The notes: generated by a model not told the origin, from the letters alone. DNA of 40,843 nucleotides from an archaeon (GCA_021806865.1 JAKAPU010000006.1:1-40843); one strand, 5' to 3'. Positions 7,622 through 17,023 are shown, counted from the stretch's first letter. Numbers and translations are program-made.

Positions 7622-10585
7622 ATGCCAAGAAAGAAACTAATTATGGCCGTTACATTTGTAACCGTAATTTCCATTCTAGCTTTCTTCGTTTTCCCAACTA
7701 TCCCATTTCAGACAATCTCGCAGAACAAAATTCCAAATTCTGTATCATGTGCTGCATCGAGCAATGAAACGCAAACAACATACAACTACCAAGGTTTGAA
7801 GTCTCCGAGTCGTGCCCTTTTCAATTTCGGTACCCAGATGTACACGAAATGTCAGGGACCACTCAACCCGTATTCACATAGTGGACCAGCTACATTTGCG
7901 GTTGTATCACCAAGTTTCGTGCTTTCTAATGATCCACAATTTGTACAATTAGCCGAGCAACACTACACATTCAAGTACGCGACTCCCGCTAACTTTTCCT
8001 CCGTAAAATCGGCATCATTTGTCATAATTGTGATCAGCAGCCGATCAGATTCTTCATATGAACAGCTGGCGAGTCCATATTTCAATGGGTCCATGATAGC
8101 AGATTCTTTCAGCATGGGCGGCGTGACCTTGTCTTTCACTGGGATTTGGGCTCCTGGACAAACTGTCTTTGTACTTGCAGGATACAACCCTTCCAATCTT
8201 TCTAATGCACTAAACTCATTCTTTGTGCAACAACCTGTTGCTCTTCCCCACAGTGAATTCGTGTACGTATCTCCAACGAATGGAAGCTCAGGAGACCCAG
8301 TTCTTGACGCTCAGTACCAGGGCTATGCATTGAACCCGACTGATCCATATTTCAATTCATCAACTGTTTATTCATACTATCTGAACTTTGCAAATGTCGC
8401 GTACAGAGCGCCTTGGAGCATAGAAGAACACGACGTTACAGTAGAATTTGCCTTCGATTGGAACGGTTCAGGTTATCAACTTCCATACAGTGCACACATG
8501 TGCTTCATCTCCGCGGAGCCAGGGATATGTTACGGCGTGTATACAGCAATTCCCGTATTCAGTTTCAGTCAGGGAAATACTCAATCACCCCAAGTAAATC
8601 TGGACAACGCAGACTGTTCATTCCTCATCCATTGTATTGGAGTAAAAGGAAACATTGTTTCTGGATACAGCATGACGTATGGACCAGGTTATCTCGCAGG
8701 CGAGAAATTCTGGGCTCAATTCGCGCAACAGTATTACGCCCCAACAAATTATACTAGTTTGAAAGAGCTCATGGAGGCAGGCGTAGTTCTCTATTCAACT
8801 CCTTTGGCTAATGTTAACCCTTGCCAATACAACCAGTGTTCATCTACGATCGATTTCCCTTTGGGGATATATCCGCTTGTTACAGCGTATTCCAACATAG
8901 AGGATCTGGATGCAACTCTAGGAGCTCGCTACAATTACACCTCATTGCTTGAACCGCTCACGTTAAGCACGCCATCGACTTTTACAAATTCCACTGGATC
9001 ATACGCATTTGTGCAATGGGTCGTAAATTCGGAAATAGGCAACAACACTTACCAGCAGATTTTTGATTCCTCAAATGCAACATTCCAAGTGGTTGGTCCC
9101 ACTCAAGCCGAGGCAATCTACACACCGTTCAATCCGCCCAAGCCAGGATTGCTCCAAGGTAAGGTGGAATTTTACCACACCTATGGTTCAAACATTACGG
9201 GAACTCCAATAAACGGAGCAACAATCAATGTAACACAAAATGGCAATCTGGTATTCAATACTACAAGCGATGCTAATGGTAACTATTACTCACCTATGGA
9301 ACTTCAACCGGGTTGCTACAACATCACTGCGTACAGACACGGTTACAATCTTGAGGCAGAGTCAACACCTGTTTGCATCAATGGAAATACTGTTGACAAT
9401 TTCTACGAACGGTATTATCCGACATTCTTTGCCTACGGTCCTGCAGGATTCGGACAAGGCATAACACCCGGAAACAGCGTGAACCTACATTTCGAAATAT
9501 ACTGGCCAGATGGTACACCAGTAAGAAACTGGCCGGTTTATGCTTCAGTAGATTCCGGAACCATAACGTTCAAGTCAAATACTAACAACAACGGCATTGC
9601 GACTTTCAAATGGACTGGAGGGTCTACACCGGGTGATTTCAATGCGAGTTTCAGTGTGCACGGCATAGACGGCACGACGCTATTCTACAACATGCCCATA
9701 TCTGTTTTCAATGCATCCTATCCATTGTATCGGTTGAACATATCGGTACCAAGCCAGAGTTATTCTGCGATGACCGGTTCCAGCGTCCTCATTCCGATCC
9801 AGCTCTCAGGTTGCACTTTGATCTATCCCAATACTGGGCAGTATGTGTTTAGTTGTGACACAGGGCAACCTCCTACTGTGGATCTTTCTGTCACCGGGCT
9901 ACCTTCTGGTGCGTCAGCAACGATCACTCCGAACCACACTTCTTCGCAATTTTCCATCCTCAATCTAACTTTGAGTTCGAGTGTCACCCCAGGAACATAC
10001 AAAGTGAAACTAGTTGAACGTGGATCTGTTGCCGGTTACTATCTTCTCCCGACAATCAATTCCACTACCTTTGATTTGAATGTTGCAACGTGTAATGGCA
10101 TGAGTGAGATTAGTGGCCAAGTCTTGAATCGCGACGGGAATCTCCCAATGTATGCAAATGTTACGGTGTATCATAATGGACAGACGGTTTTTACCCAGAA
10201 CATAACATCCGGATTGTTCAATACCGGGTTTATTCTTCCAGCAGGAACCTATAATGTCACAGCTTACGTTGGCACGTCCATTTATTCCAGCCAGATTGTC
10301 AATGTGGCAAATTGTAGCCAGACAAGTGTGACTTTGACCCCGATGGCAGAATTGAACATTGGAATTCTGTTCAATGGTTTACCCGCAGCTTCTGCGAATT
10401 TCACTCTCTACGGACCAAATGGTTTCGCAAGAAACCTAACAGTGAATAGTGCTGGAATCTTCAATTCCGGATATTCCATGATGCCGGGTAGCTACACTGC
10501 CGCCGTTTATTACAGTGGAGCATCGACAACGGTAGCATTTTCTCTAACTCCTGATAATGCAACTGATGTAGTTGTGATAATGTGA
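7622..10585 (+). CDS. large secreted surface protein with tandem Ig-like/carboxypeptidase-regulatory-like domains
   Basis: A 987-residue protein. Residues 1-30 form a signal peptide or N-terminal anchor (KK followed by IMAVTFVTVISILAFFVFP). A region of about 470 residues without known motifs, rich in Asn, Ser, Thr, Tyr and N-glycosylation sequons, comes next. Then several beta-sandwich domains follow: one near 510-590 (GTPINGATINVTQNG ... NITAYRHGY), one near 600-690, and two near 835-985 with the same 'GxxNVTAY' carboxypeptidase-regulatory-like pattern. There is no C-terminal membrane anchor; the chain ends DVVVIM. It is likely extracellular or S-layer associated. No peptidase motif was found. 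It has no evident operon partner. Confidence 0.75.
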   Translation: MPRKKLIMAVTFVTVISILAFFVFPTIPFQTISQNKIPNSVSCAASSNETQTTYNYQGLKSPSRALFNFGTQMYTKCQGPLNPYSHSGPATFAVVSPSFVLSNDPQFVQLAEQHYTFKYATPANFSSVKSASFVIIVISSRSDSSYEQLASPYFNGSMIADSFSMGGVTLSFTGIWAPGQTVFVLAGYNPSNLSNALNSFFVQQPVALPHSEFVYVSPTNGSSGDPVLDAQYQGYALNPTDPYFNSSTVYSYYLNFANVAYRAPWSIEEHDVTVEFAFDWNGSGYQLPYSAHMCFISAEPGICYGVYTAIPVFSFSQGNTQSPQVNLDNADCSFLIHCIGVKGNIVSGYSMTYGPGYLAGEKFWAQFAQQYYAPTNYTSLKELMEAGVVLYSTPLANVNPCQYNQCSSTIDFPLGIYPLVTAYSNIEDLDATLGARYNYTSLLEPLTLSTPSTFTNSTGSYAFVQWVVNSEIGNNTYQQIFDSSNATFQVVGPTQAEAIYTPFNPPKPGLLQGKVEFYHTYGSNITGTPINGATINVTQNGNLVFNTTSDANGNYYSPMELQPGCYNITAYRHGYNLEAESTPVCINGNTVDNFYERYYPTFFAYGPAGFGQGITPGNSVNLHFEIYWPDGTPVRNWPVYASVDSGTITFKSNTNNNGIATFKWTGGSTPGDFNASFSVHGIDGTTLFYNMPISVFNASYPLYRLNISVPSQSYSAMTGSSVLIPIQLSGCTLIYPNTGQYVFSCDTGQPPTVDLSVTGLPSGASATITPNHTSSQFSILNLTLSSSVTPGTYKVKLVERGSVAGYYLLPTINSTTFDLNVATCNGMSEISGQVLNRDGNLPMYANVTVYHNGQTVFTQNITSGLFNTGFILPAGTYNVTAYVGTSIYSSQIVNVANCSQTSVTLTPMAELNIGILFNGLPAASANFTLYGPNGFARNLTVNSAGIFNSGYSMMPGSYTAAVYYSGASTTVAFSLTPDNATDVVVIM

Positions 10586-10801
10586 TTCATTTCAACGTTT
10601 GATTGATCTGATCTTTCTATTTAGATGAAGAGTAGTTGGAATTTTGAGATGTTAGAGGATCTGCTAATGGTGGCAGCTCTTGCAATAGCATGTGATGATT
10701 TAACCAATTACGTATCATTGCATTTAAAGTGAAGTCGTGCTTTGAAATCCAAAATTCGAAGGTGGGATGCTACACGGTTTATGGCACAAAAAGATTGACT
10801 C

Positions 10802-11256
10802 TTATATTGGATATTCTCCACAGGTCGTGCAGAAAGTCGCCCTGTCAGGTACATTGCTCGTGCAGGCAGGGCAGGCCCTCTTGTTTCGGTCCTTTGTAGT
10901 CGGAGGCCATGGGATCAAAGGATTTCAAAATGCGGATTACTTTTGGAAGTTCGCTTTCTAACTGCGAAATATCTGCGGTTTCTATGTGGTGGGGAATGCC
11001 GAGCCGTCTTGATATCAACTCTGAATATTCGAGATCGGGGGAGAGGGAGCATCCTTGATAGTGGTTGCGAATGCCTTGAACTCTTCACTGGTTTTAAGAA
11101 CCAATTTCACGACGCCCCCCCCCACTATGCTCGTGTCCAGACCTCCAGAGAGGAGATCGAGTCGCCTAATGTTTCGCTGACGGCTTGAACAACCCTACTC
11201 CTGAGCTCCAGAGTTTCTGGCCAAGTTTCGTCTATCAGATCAGATTGCGCCTCCAT
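10802..11256 (-). pseudogene. decayed asparagine-synthase-like gene with zinc-ribbon end
   Basis: From ATG 11256 the minus strand reads MEAQSDLIDETWPETLELRS.. and then, after a frameshift near 11150, LLSGGLDTSIV, the ATP-pyrophosphatase (PP-loop) signature of asparagine synthases. A G10 run near 11115 marks another shift, after which come TSEEFKAFATTI, PDLEYSELISRRLGIPHH and LPKVIRILKSFDPMAS, matching the family after the PP-loop. The rest of the synthase is missing. Instead a zinc ribbon (CPAC, eleven residues, then CTTC) follows in yet another frame and ends at 10802. At least three frame changes and a lost domain make it a remnant, perhaps joined to another gene's end. Confidence 0.6.
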
Positions 11257-11553
11257 CTGTGTATTGTTTCAATCATCTCATTCGTAAAAAAGCTAACCTG
11301 ATGCCAAACGCTACGATTGATTGAATCATACTTCTGTATGAGACGAGTAATTTCTAGGCGTGTGACAGGATTGTAGCGGTTATGCAAAGATCTCCAAGTG
11401 TAATAACTCTCACCGCGCAGCATCTTTGCAGATCCATTCAATACAACTCTTAGACGCTTGTACCACAAGTTGTTAAAACGGGCTAACTCTCAAGTTGCTA
11501 GCAAGGCGTCAACACAGTTTTACTGAGAAGAGAGTGGAGGTCACAGTTTCGTT
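11257..11553. other. stretch without a recognisable gene
   Basis: A minus-strand open frame (11235-11468, 77 codons, ATG) is present but matches nothing known to me; it overlaps the start of the asparagine-synthase remnant and may be part of the same decayed locus. Confidence 0.3.
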
Positions 11554-11811
11554 TTGGAGCTTAGATCCAGTCAACCGGCATTGGTTCTTCTTGATTTCCT
11601 GGAGTGCTGCAAGACATCAAAGCTGCGTGACGAGATTATCGACACTTGCAACATCTCAATTGAAGAATTCCAAAGATTCAGGGACCATTGCATTCAGAGA
11701 AATCTCCTCATATTCGAGACGAATTCTTTGGGGCTCAACAAATATCTTACCACTCAAAAGGGTAATGACATTCTCTGCATAGCAAGAGAGATCGAGCAAT
11801 CCATAGGTTAG
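11554..11811 (+). CDS. small winged-helix-like protein
   Basis: An 85-residue ORF with a TTG start. The sequence VLLDFLECCKTSKLRDEIID is followed by SIEEFQRFRDHCIQRNLLIF and KYLTTQKGNDILCIAREIEQ, which resembles the recognition helix and the 'Y-x-T-x-K-G' wing of archaeal winged-helix (HTH_45-like) proteins. The upstream frame is open only to 11527. No ribosome-binding site or TATA box decides the start. It stands alone between a decayed locus and a membrane gene on the other strand. Likely DNA-binding, target unknown. Confidence 0.5.
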   Translation: MELRSSQPALVLLDFLECCKTSKLRDEIIDTCNISIEEFQRFRDHCIQRNLLIFETNSLGLNKYLTTQKGNDILCIAREIEQSIG

Positions 11812-11988
11812 GGAGATGATCCTCCTTTTGGAGAATGAACAGTGACGATGATCCGATTGCGGCCTGCCGGCTTGCTCGCGTGTCTCCAATTTGTTTCTTG
11901 CGACTTGAAACTGTAACTACACAGATCGCTTGATTGCTTCAACATGAGAATTATAACTTTATCAGAGAATCCCAACGCACCACGTGCG

Positions 11989-12519
11989 CTACTTTCTGAA
12001 ATAGGAGGTGAGGAAACCGAGTCCTCCCGCAAGCACACCGATGGCAGTTACTGCAAGCAGGTATCCAATGGGATCGACGTAGTGGACCAAGATTTGTTCG
12101 TGTACCTGAAGGGCGGTCAATCCCCCTCCCCCTTCCGAGGCAGGCATTAATGCGCTTTCACCAAGATAGCCGGCGTACATCAACAGCCAGGTTGCGCCAG
12201 CAGCCCCTACGTTCATCAGCACCAGGTGAATCATCGCAAGTGCGTTGGAGATTCCCCTGTATCTTTTTCCGAGGACAACTTCAAAATGATGATAAAACAA
12301 GGCTGTGAGCCCGACAGCTACGACTCCCACGACAATGTACATCACATAGCCGGTCAGAAACCAAGTGCCAGCGCTTCCTGATGCGATGACTTGCGCCACT
12401 GCGGGGTGTATGTTAGGCAGAAATATTGGAATGGTTATCAGAGTAGCAGCCAGCCCTTGTATAATTGCAGCCCAGATGAACCTGTTCGACCATTTGCTCA
12501 CAGCAATTGATTGTGCCAT
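11989..12519 (-). CDS. four-helix membrane protein of unknown function
   Basis: A 176-residue protein with about four hydrophobic helices (residues 15-35, 50-72, 90-112, 150-172) separated by short loops, the third loop being Gly-rich (SEGGGGL). Histidines lie within or next to helices (YHHFEVVLG, MIHLVLMNVGAAG), which could bind heme or metal, a weak likeness to cytochrome-oxidase-associated small subunits. I do not recognise the family. Starts at ATG 12519. It is transcribed in the same direction as module A but about 107 bases after it, so co-transcription is possible. Confidence 0.65.
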   Translation of the reverse strand: MAQSIAVSKWSNRFIWAAIIQGLAATLITIPIFLPNIHPAVAQVIASGSAGTWFLTGYVMYIVVGVVAVGLTALFYHHFEVVLGKRYRGISNALAMIHLVLMNVGAAGATWLLMYAGYLGESALMPASEGGGGLTALQVHEQILVHYVDPIGYLLAVTAIGVLAGGLGFLTSYFRK

Positions 12520-12626
12520 AATTGCAGTACTCGATCACCTCCATAATAACCTAACTACTATTGCCATAACAGGAATTCACGTGTGCCCTATTGATCACGG
12601 ACATGTTGAAGGCGAAGAACTCATGG

Positions 12627-12935
12627 TTATTCTCTTGTAAGCAACTTCATCTTGTAATACTCAGCCAGCTTCCGCTCTTCTTCTCCGAGCGCTCCTTCAA
12701 TAACATAGCATGGTTCGGCATCAGCATCGTACGCCACAGCAAAAGTCTGAATTATTTCAGTAATTGCATTTCCTCGCTTCTCCAGCCAGACTATTGTCTT
12801 TTTTTCACCCTTCGGGCTTTCAGCTATTCCATCCACTCGGTGAAAGAGTCCTGATACGCCCTTGACTTTGGTATTGTACTTTACCGAGTAACCTTTCTCT
12901 TCAAGGTCTTCGATAAATTCGCCAAGCGACATCAT
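12627..12935 (-). CDS. restriction-endonuclease-fold-like protein with altered active site (module A)
   Basis: About 102 residues from the ATG-ATG pair at 12935; a GGAG-type ribosome-binding site overlaps the stop of the CBS gene (12950) eight bases ahead, which decides this start over longer in-frame forms. The order 'HRVDGIAESPKGEKKTIVWL' then 'EKRGNAITEIIQTFAVAYDADAEPCYVI' resembles archaeal PD-(D/E)xK small proteins (a D, then strand, then E-x-K, then an alpha-beta unit). The Asp is kept, but the strand reads WLEKR where ExK would need Glu two before Lys, so the site looks degenerate. It may bind DNA or protein without cutting. Last gene of module A. Confidence 0.6.
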   Translation of the reverse strand: MMSLGEFIEDLEEKGYSVKYNTKVKGVSGLFHRVDGIAESPKGEKKTIVWLEKRGNAITEIIQTFAVAYDADAEPCYVIEGALGEEERKLAEYYKMKLLTRE

Positions 12936-12949
12936 ATTCTGGATCTCTC

Positions 12950-13819
12950 CTACGTTAGTGTCTGACTCAGATCTTTCTCTAAGCCGTCTCTTATTTCCAG
13001 ACTCTCCATCTTCCAAGGTTTCATCACAAGATCCCACGGAGTGACGACCCCCTCCTCGCAAATGAGACACCACCCTCCGCTTGCTGGTTTGAACAGCTCC
13101 GAAACCTCTTGCAGAGTTGCATCGCCCCTGACCAAAATGGGTTCGACAGAATCCACATCTCCGAGCGTGGACTCTAGCAGCTCTTTTGGCGATCTTTTTA
13201 CCACGGCAAGCCTTGTTGGACTGAATATATGGGCAAGTATCTCTCTGTCCGAGACAAACTTATTCGTGCCTGATATGAAGATCCTTCTCATGCTACGCGT
13301 CATCATCTCTAGCAGCACCTTGCTAAGCTTCGTATTCTTAGGGAGCTCAAACACTTTGGAAGCAACGTCCTTTACGCGAAGACTCGTGTCCAAAACGCCC
13401 CTCCTGTAAAGCGGAATTACATCAGCCAAAGTAACAATCGAATGCAATCCATGCGCTTCAACAATCTCCCACCCAAATCTGGTTCTGGCGAATTCATCTA
13501 ATAGTGTAGAGATATCTTCTTCAGTCGGAATCGGTCTCACCGGGATTGCAATGTTTTCAATCGGTTCAAAAAGAAACTTGTAATGATTACGCGGTTCACA
13601 TTCAAGAAGTCCCGACAGTATTGCATGGCCCCCGAAGGCCATCACACATCTTGTATCCTTTGACATGCGAAGAAACGTCATATCCGAAGATCTGACGATG
13701 GGCATTACATCTCTGCGAGGCGTGTCTAGCAAAGTCCCTCCGACGAGTATCAACGTACCTTCCATCACAGCCGGAACAGGGCGTCTGAAAATCTCCGGGA
13801 AAGACTCGTCTATTTTCAT
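12950..13819 (-). CDS. CBS-pair-like protein (module A)
   Basis: A 289-residue protein. The segment from about residue 95 to 270 shows two CBS-like units: FGWEIVEAHGLHSIVTLADV and 'FELPKNTKLSKVLLEMMTRSMRRIFISGTNKFVSDREILAHIF', with the typical 'xxRRIFxxGxxxxxSDREIL' end. CBS pairs bind adenosine nucleotides and regulate partners. The N-terminal 90 residues are unassigned. It is paralogous along its length to the protein at 21816-22652 (shared VGGT, ARTRFGWE/ETTRFGSA, VTPWDLVMKP/ISRWDLVMKP). Its ATG directly follows the stop of the small protein gene, so the two are translationally linked. Probable nucleotide-sensing partner of the ATPase. Confidence 0.75.
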   Translation of the reverse strand: MKIDESFPEIFRRPVPAVMEGTLILVGGTLLDTPRRDVMPIVRSSDMTFLRMSKDTRCVMAFGGHAILSGLLECEPRNHYKFLFEPIENIAIPVRPIPTEEDISTLLDEFARTRFGWEIVEAHGLHSIVTLADVIPLYRRGVLDTSLRVKDVASKVFELPKNTKLSKVLLEMMTRSMRRIFISGTNKFVSDREILAHIFSPTRLAVVKRSPKELLESTLGDVDSVEPILVRGDATLQEVSELFKPASGGWCLICEEGVVTPWDLVMKPWKMESLEIRDGLEKDLSQTLT

Positions 13820-14128
13820 TCATTTGTTCGCCTTTCTTGCTCTCGCAACCGCCTCCGTAAAGCTCTCCACTTTCCCTGTGATCTTGAATGTCGAATTCAC
13901 TTCCCTTACGATTAATCTTTCCACTGTAGTAGCTCCTGGCCCAAGTATGTCTTTGAGAGCATTGACGAACTGTTCTGGCTTTGAGGAAATTTCTTTGAGT
14001 TTCAGGTGACTGTTCTGTTCAATGTGCCACAGAATTGCCTTCGTGGCGCTCTCTCCAATCGAAGCCATTCCCTTGTCGATGCACTCGATGATCTTATCCT
14101 CAAAGCTTGGTTGAGCCAACTTCGTCAC
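13820..14128 (-). CDS. small helical protein, archaeal output-domain-like (module A)
   Basis: A 102-residue, mostly helical protein (IIECIDKGMASIGESATKAI, PEQFVNALKDILGPGATTVE, LIVREVNSTF). It is clearly paralogous to the product of 18408-18722, with the same ECID(K/D)G, (K)PE(Q/R)FV(N/K)AL and GAGT/GPGA-T positions. It resembles a small archaeal domain found next to signalling proteins in Nitrososphaeria (NitrOD5/DUF3227-like, as I recall it; not verified). No membrane segment or DNA-binding motif is plain. It sits between the ATPase (20 bases upstream) and the CBS gene (0 bases), so it is one operon unit. Confidence 0.7.
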   Translation of the reverse strand: MTKLAQPSFEDKIIECIDKGMASIGESATKAILWHIEQNSHLKLKEISSKPEQFVNALKDILGPGATTVERLIVREVNSTFKITGKVESFTEAVARARKANK

Positions 14129-14147
14129 TATTCTTCATATAATCAGA

Positions 14148-15596
14148 TCACGCGACAGGCGTCAGTCTTACATTCGGAAATCCTCGGCTGTAGTCGTATT
14201 CCACATGATGAACTCTGGAAGGTGGTTTCAGTGAATAAATTACTAGGGCACCGTCTATCTCGTCCAACTTTAGATAAGCGTCGGCCACGTCAGCTAGTAA
14301 ATCTTTCGTTTTGGTGGACTGCTTTACAATAAAGACCGCGACATCGCCCTCGCGTGCCGTCATGGCCGCCCCGTGGCTAATGAGCTGACTGACGCTCTCG
14401 GGACCAAACGCGGCTTCCAACGCATTCATTCCAAGCATCATCAGACAAGTTCTACGACCACCGTTTCCATTCGTTCTGATCTTTTCTGTCTCCTTCCAGA
14501 CTAGTTCAAATGACTTTGACGAAGAGCTTGGATTCATCTGGAAGAAACAGCCGTCGTTGGATGAAGTTTCACCGAAATGCCCTACCCTCAAACTACTCTC
14601 GACTGTTTCCGCGGGGAGATGGCGTAAGCTGGATTCTTTGATCTGCTCAGGAGTAACGCCCGGCCGAGGTATGTTCATGTAGCAGCCACCGTTTAGGAGA
14701 AAATTGCAGGATATGCTTGATACTATGGGTAAGCTCCAGTCACTGCCCAAGTACTTCCCGAGCTCCACGAGTATCCTTGCGCCCTTCTTCATTCCTCCCC
14801 CGAAGAAGGCGTCGAGATCCTTGCTGCCAGTTGAATAGAAGTTTTCCGAATTCTTGATGGCTTGAAATTGTCTTGGTTCATATCGGTGAAAAGAATTTGC
14901 TTCTGGCTGGAAAAGATTGAATCTCGCGCCGGACAGCGAGAAAAGGTAAGATCTCTGCGGTATGTCAGAACCCCTGAGCTTGTTCCACTCAATTCTTCTC
15001 ACGCGCCTTTCGTCATGATTCTCGTCTTTGAGTGTGACGATCACATCAACCGCGTAATCCGTGCTTGTCGATGCCGGCTCCTCGCTTATGAACACCAGCC
15101 GTGCTCGCTGGGCATCAGCCATTGCAACTAATGTCTTCTCAGTCTTCATCCTTTCAACCTTGTCGAGCTCCTTCGCGATGGTGTCCCATGAGTCAAGTAT
15201 CACTAGAGGCTCCTTGGACTTTCCAATGGATTGCAGAATGAACTCGACCATAGTTGCGGCATCAGCAAATCTCACATCCTGGAACTTTGCGCTAGCTTTG
15301 GGGCCAGCGACTCTGATCTTTCCTTGTCGAAAGAGCTTCTTCAGTTCAGGATACTGGTCGAAGACTCCTTCCTGTGACACCCTGCTAGAAAGATACACTC
15401 CACTTCCACAGCGCCTGAGAAGTTCGAGCCCAAGTAGCGTTTTACCTGTTCCGGGTTCTCCCTTGACGAGCGCAGTTCGGACTTCAGGACTGAGAAACGA
15501 TTCAAGATCCACCTGCGATGTCAACTGCGAAGCTGATGGAGCATTTGCGGAATCCGAGCTAGACAAGATGGAATACAGGGATTTGGCGCGTACCAT
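14148..15596 (-). CDS. KaiC/GvpD-like two-domain P-loop ATPase (module A)
   Basis: A 482-residue protein. The N-terminal RecA-fold domain has Walker A GEPGTGKT (about residue 48), YLSSRVSQEG, Walker B LVILDSWD, and 'FISEEP' plus 'EWNKLRGSDIPQRSYLFSLSGARF', features of the KaiC/GvpD/RadA-like archaeal ATPases. The C-terminal domain starts like a second KaiC unit (STGSKDLDAFFGGGMKKGA) but has no GKT, so it cannot hydrolyse ATP in the usual way. It is paralogous to the ATPase at 24608-26032. A TATA-like run (15602-15612) lies too close to the ATG for a leaderless start. Either a second box near 15645 is used or translation begins at an internal TTG near 15566. Probable switch protein of the module. 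Confidence 0.8.
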   Translation of the reverse strand: MVRAKSLYSILSSSDSANAPSASQLTSQVDLESFLSPEVRTALVKGEPGTGKTLLGLELLRRCGSGVYLSSRVSQEGVFDQYPELKKLFRQGKIRVAGPKASAKFQDVRFADAATMVEFILQSIGKSKEPLVILDSWDTIAKELDKVERMKTEKTLVAMADAQRARLVFISEEPASTSTDYAVDVIVTLKDENHDERRVRRIEWNKLRGSDIPQRSYLFSLSGARFNLFQPEANSFHRYEPRQFQAIKNSENFYSTGSKDLDAFFGGGMKKGARILVELGKYLGSDWSLPIVSSISCNFLLNGGCYMNIPRPGVTPEQIKESSLRHLPAETVESSLRVGHFGETSSNDGCFFQMNPSSSSKSFELVWKETEKIRTNGNGGRRTCLMMLGMNALEAAFGPESVSQLISHGAAMTAREGDVAVFIVKQSTKTKDLLADVADAYLKLDEIDGALVIYSLKPPSRVHHVEYDYSRGFPNVRLTPVA

Positions 15597-15868
15597 TGAA
15601 ATATATATACATAACCAATCTGCCCTGAAATAGAAAAGGGAATATAGCCGCTTTGCGAATTAGGTCAGCATTGCCATAACACGCCTTGAGCGCGTGCCGA
15701 AATCATGGGTAATCTAGTGTTGCCTGTTCTGCAATCATTGTATGCCTATAATTAGGCAGAAGTGTTTTTGCTACCCCTATTGGTAGTGAATTTGACCACA
15801 CACTTGAAGCATAACAATATTGACATTGTATTTATTACCAACCCAATATGTCTCGGATTCCGACTTAC
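15597..15868. promoter_or_regulatory. divergent promoter region, module A and sulfide:quinone oxidoreductase
   Basis: Minus direction: TATATATAT near 15602-15612 and GCTATATTC near 15645. Plus direction: TTTATTA at 15831-15837, 35 bases ahead of the ATG at 15869. The two operons read away from one another, so one regulator bound here could control both. No clear palindrome was found. Confidence 0.45.
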
Positions 15869-17023
15869 ATGGCAACGAAAGTGCTTGTTTTAGGTGGTGG
15901 TGCCGGAGGAGCAGTCGCTGCGAACAGACTCACAAAATGGGGGAAAGGAGAAATTGAGGTAACAGTAGTTGACCAGAATACTTTCCACGAATTCAGACCA
16001 TCCTATCTTTGGGTGTCGACAGGATATCGCGAACCAGAGGAAGCTAGGCGACCACTCAGTCTGCTTGAGAAACGAGGAATCAAATACGTCAACGACCGCG
16101 TTGAGAAAATAGACACTGCCAACCGTTCTGTACGCACCGCGAACAACAATGAATTGAAGTACGATTATCTTATCACCTCTTTAGGCTCAGAGCTCAAGAC
16201 AGATGGATATGCCTTTGGCGATGTTCCAGCTCCATGGGAGCTAGATCTTGCTCTGAAACTCAAAGAGAAGCTCAAGGACTTCAGGGGCGGAAAAGTTGTC
16301 ATAGGCCCTCACAGCTGGCCTTACAGGTGCCCACCGGCTCCGTTTGAACTTGCTTTCATGCTAAAGTACCTTTCAGAACAACGGGGATACGAATCAGAAA
16401 TCACGGTATTCCATCCATGGAGCAAGCCGATGGAGCCGTTTGGACCTCTGATGCAGACACTCTTCGCGCAGATGCTTGAAAAGTACAAGATCAATTGGGT
16501 GCCTCAATTCAATATCTCTTCTATCGATGTCAAAGCAAAGAAAATAACTTCGACAAAGGGAGATGCACTGATCTATGATCTTGGAATCGTCATTCCGCCG
16601 CACTCTCCTCCTAAGTGCGTGGCTGACTCCGACCTGGCAAACTCCAAGAATGGGTATATGGATGTCGAACCAAAGAGCCTCAAGAGTAAGAAGTACGACG
16701 ATGTTTATGGCATTGGAGACTTGATTGCACCAAACCTCGGCATTGGTATGGCCGGAGTGTTTGCCCATCTGCAAGCCGAGCATGTCGCCACAAGAATAGT
16801 CGATGAAGTGAACGGTGTCTTCATGGGAGAGCACTACAGCATGGTTGGATCGTGCGTCATGGATCTAGGTTACATGGGCGCGGCGGTCTTTTGCGATTTC
16901 TCGGACAAGATACTTGGAAAGGCGCAGTACCCTAAGTGCTGGATGCTTGGTGGGATGCCCCTCTTCAGGGGCGCGAAGATTGCCTTTGAGAGGATGTGGT
17001 TCGCGCAACTTTTTGGGAGGTGA
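15869..17023 (+). CDS. sulfide:quinone oxidoreductase-type FAD flavoprotein
   Basis: About 384 residues from ATG 15869; an ATG seven codons earlier (15848) is possible but lies only 14 bases after the likely TATA box. The N-terminus MATKVLVLGGGAGG is the FAD-binding dinucleotide motif, 'LITSLGSEL' the second FAD contact, and 'VYGIGDLIAPNLG' the third. Cysteines in PYRCPPAPFE, PKCVAD and GSCVMD match positions used for sulfide oxidation in the SQR family. Oxidises sulfide to sulfane sulfur or polysulfide, passing electrons to quinone at the inner face of the membrane. The chain ends with an amphipathic segment suited to membrane contact. Type assignment within SQR was not possible by eye. Confidence 0.85.
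   Translation: MATKVLVLGGGAGGAVAANRLTKWGKGEIEVTVVDQNTFHEFRPSYLWVSTGYREPEEARRPLSLLEKRGIKYVNDRVEKIDTANRSVRTANNNELKYDYLITSLGSELKTDGYAFGDVPAPWELDLALKLKEKLKDFRGGKVVIGPHSWPYRCPPAPFELAFMLKYLSEQRGYESEITVFHPWSKPMEPFGPLMQTLFAQMLEKYKINWVPQFNISSIDVKAKKITSTKGDALIYDLGIVIPPHSPPKCVADSDLANSKNGYMDVEPKSLKSKKYDDVYGIGDLIAPNLGIGMAGVFAHLQAEHVATRIVDEVNGVFMGEHYSMVGSCVMDLGYMGAAVFCDFSDKILGKAQYPKCWMLGGMPLFRGAKIAFERMWFAQLFGR

Noticed and set aside
15061..15633. Plus-strand open frame opposite the module A ATPase
   Set aside because: Shadow of the GKT-containing ATPase gene; Ser/Arg-rich translation without motifs.
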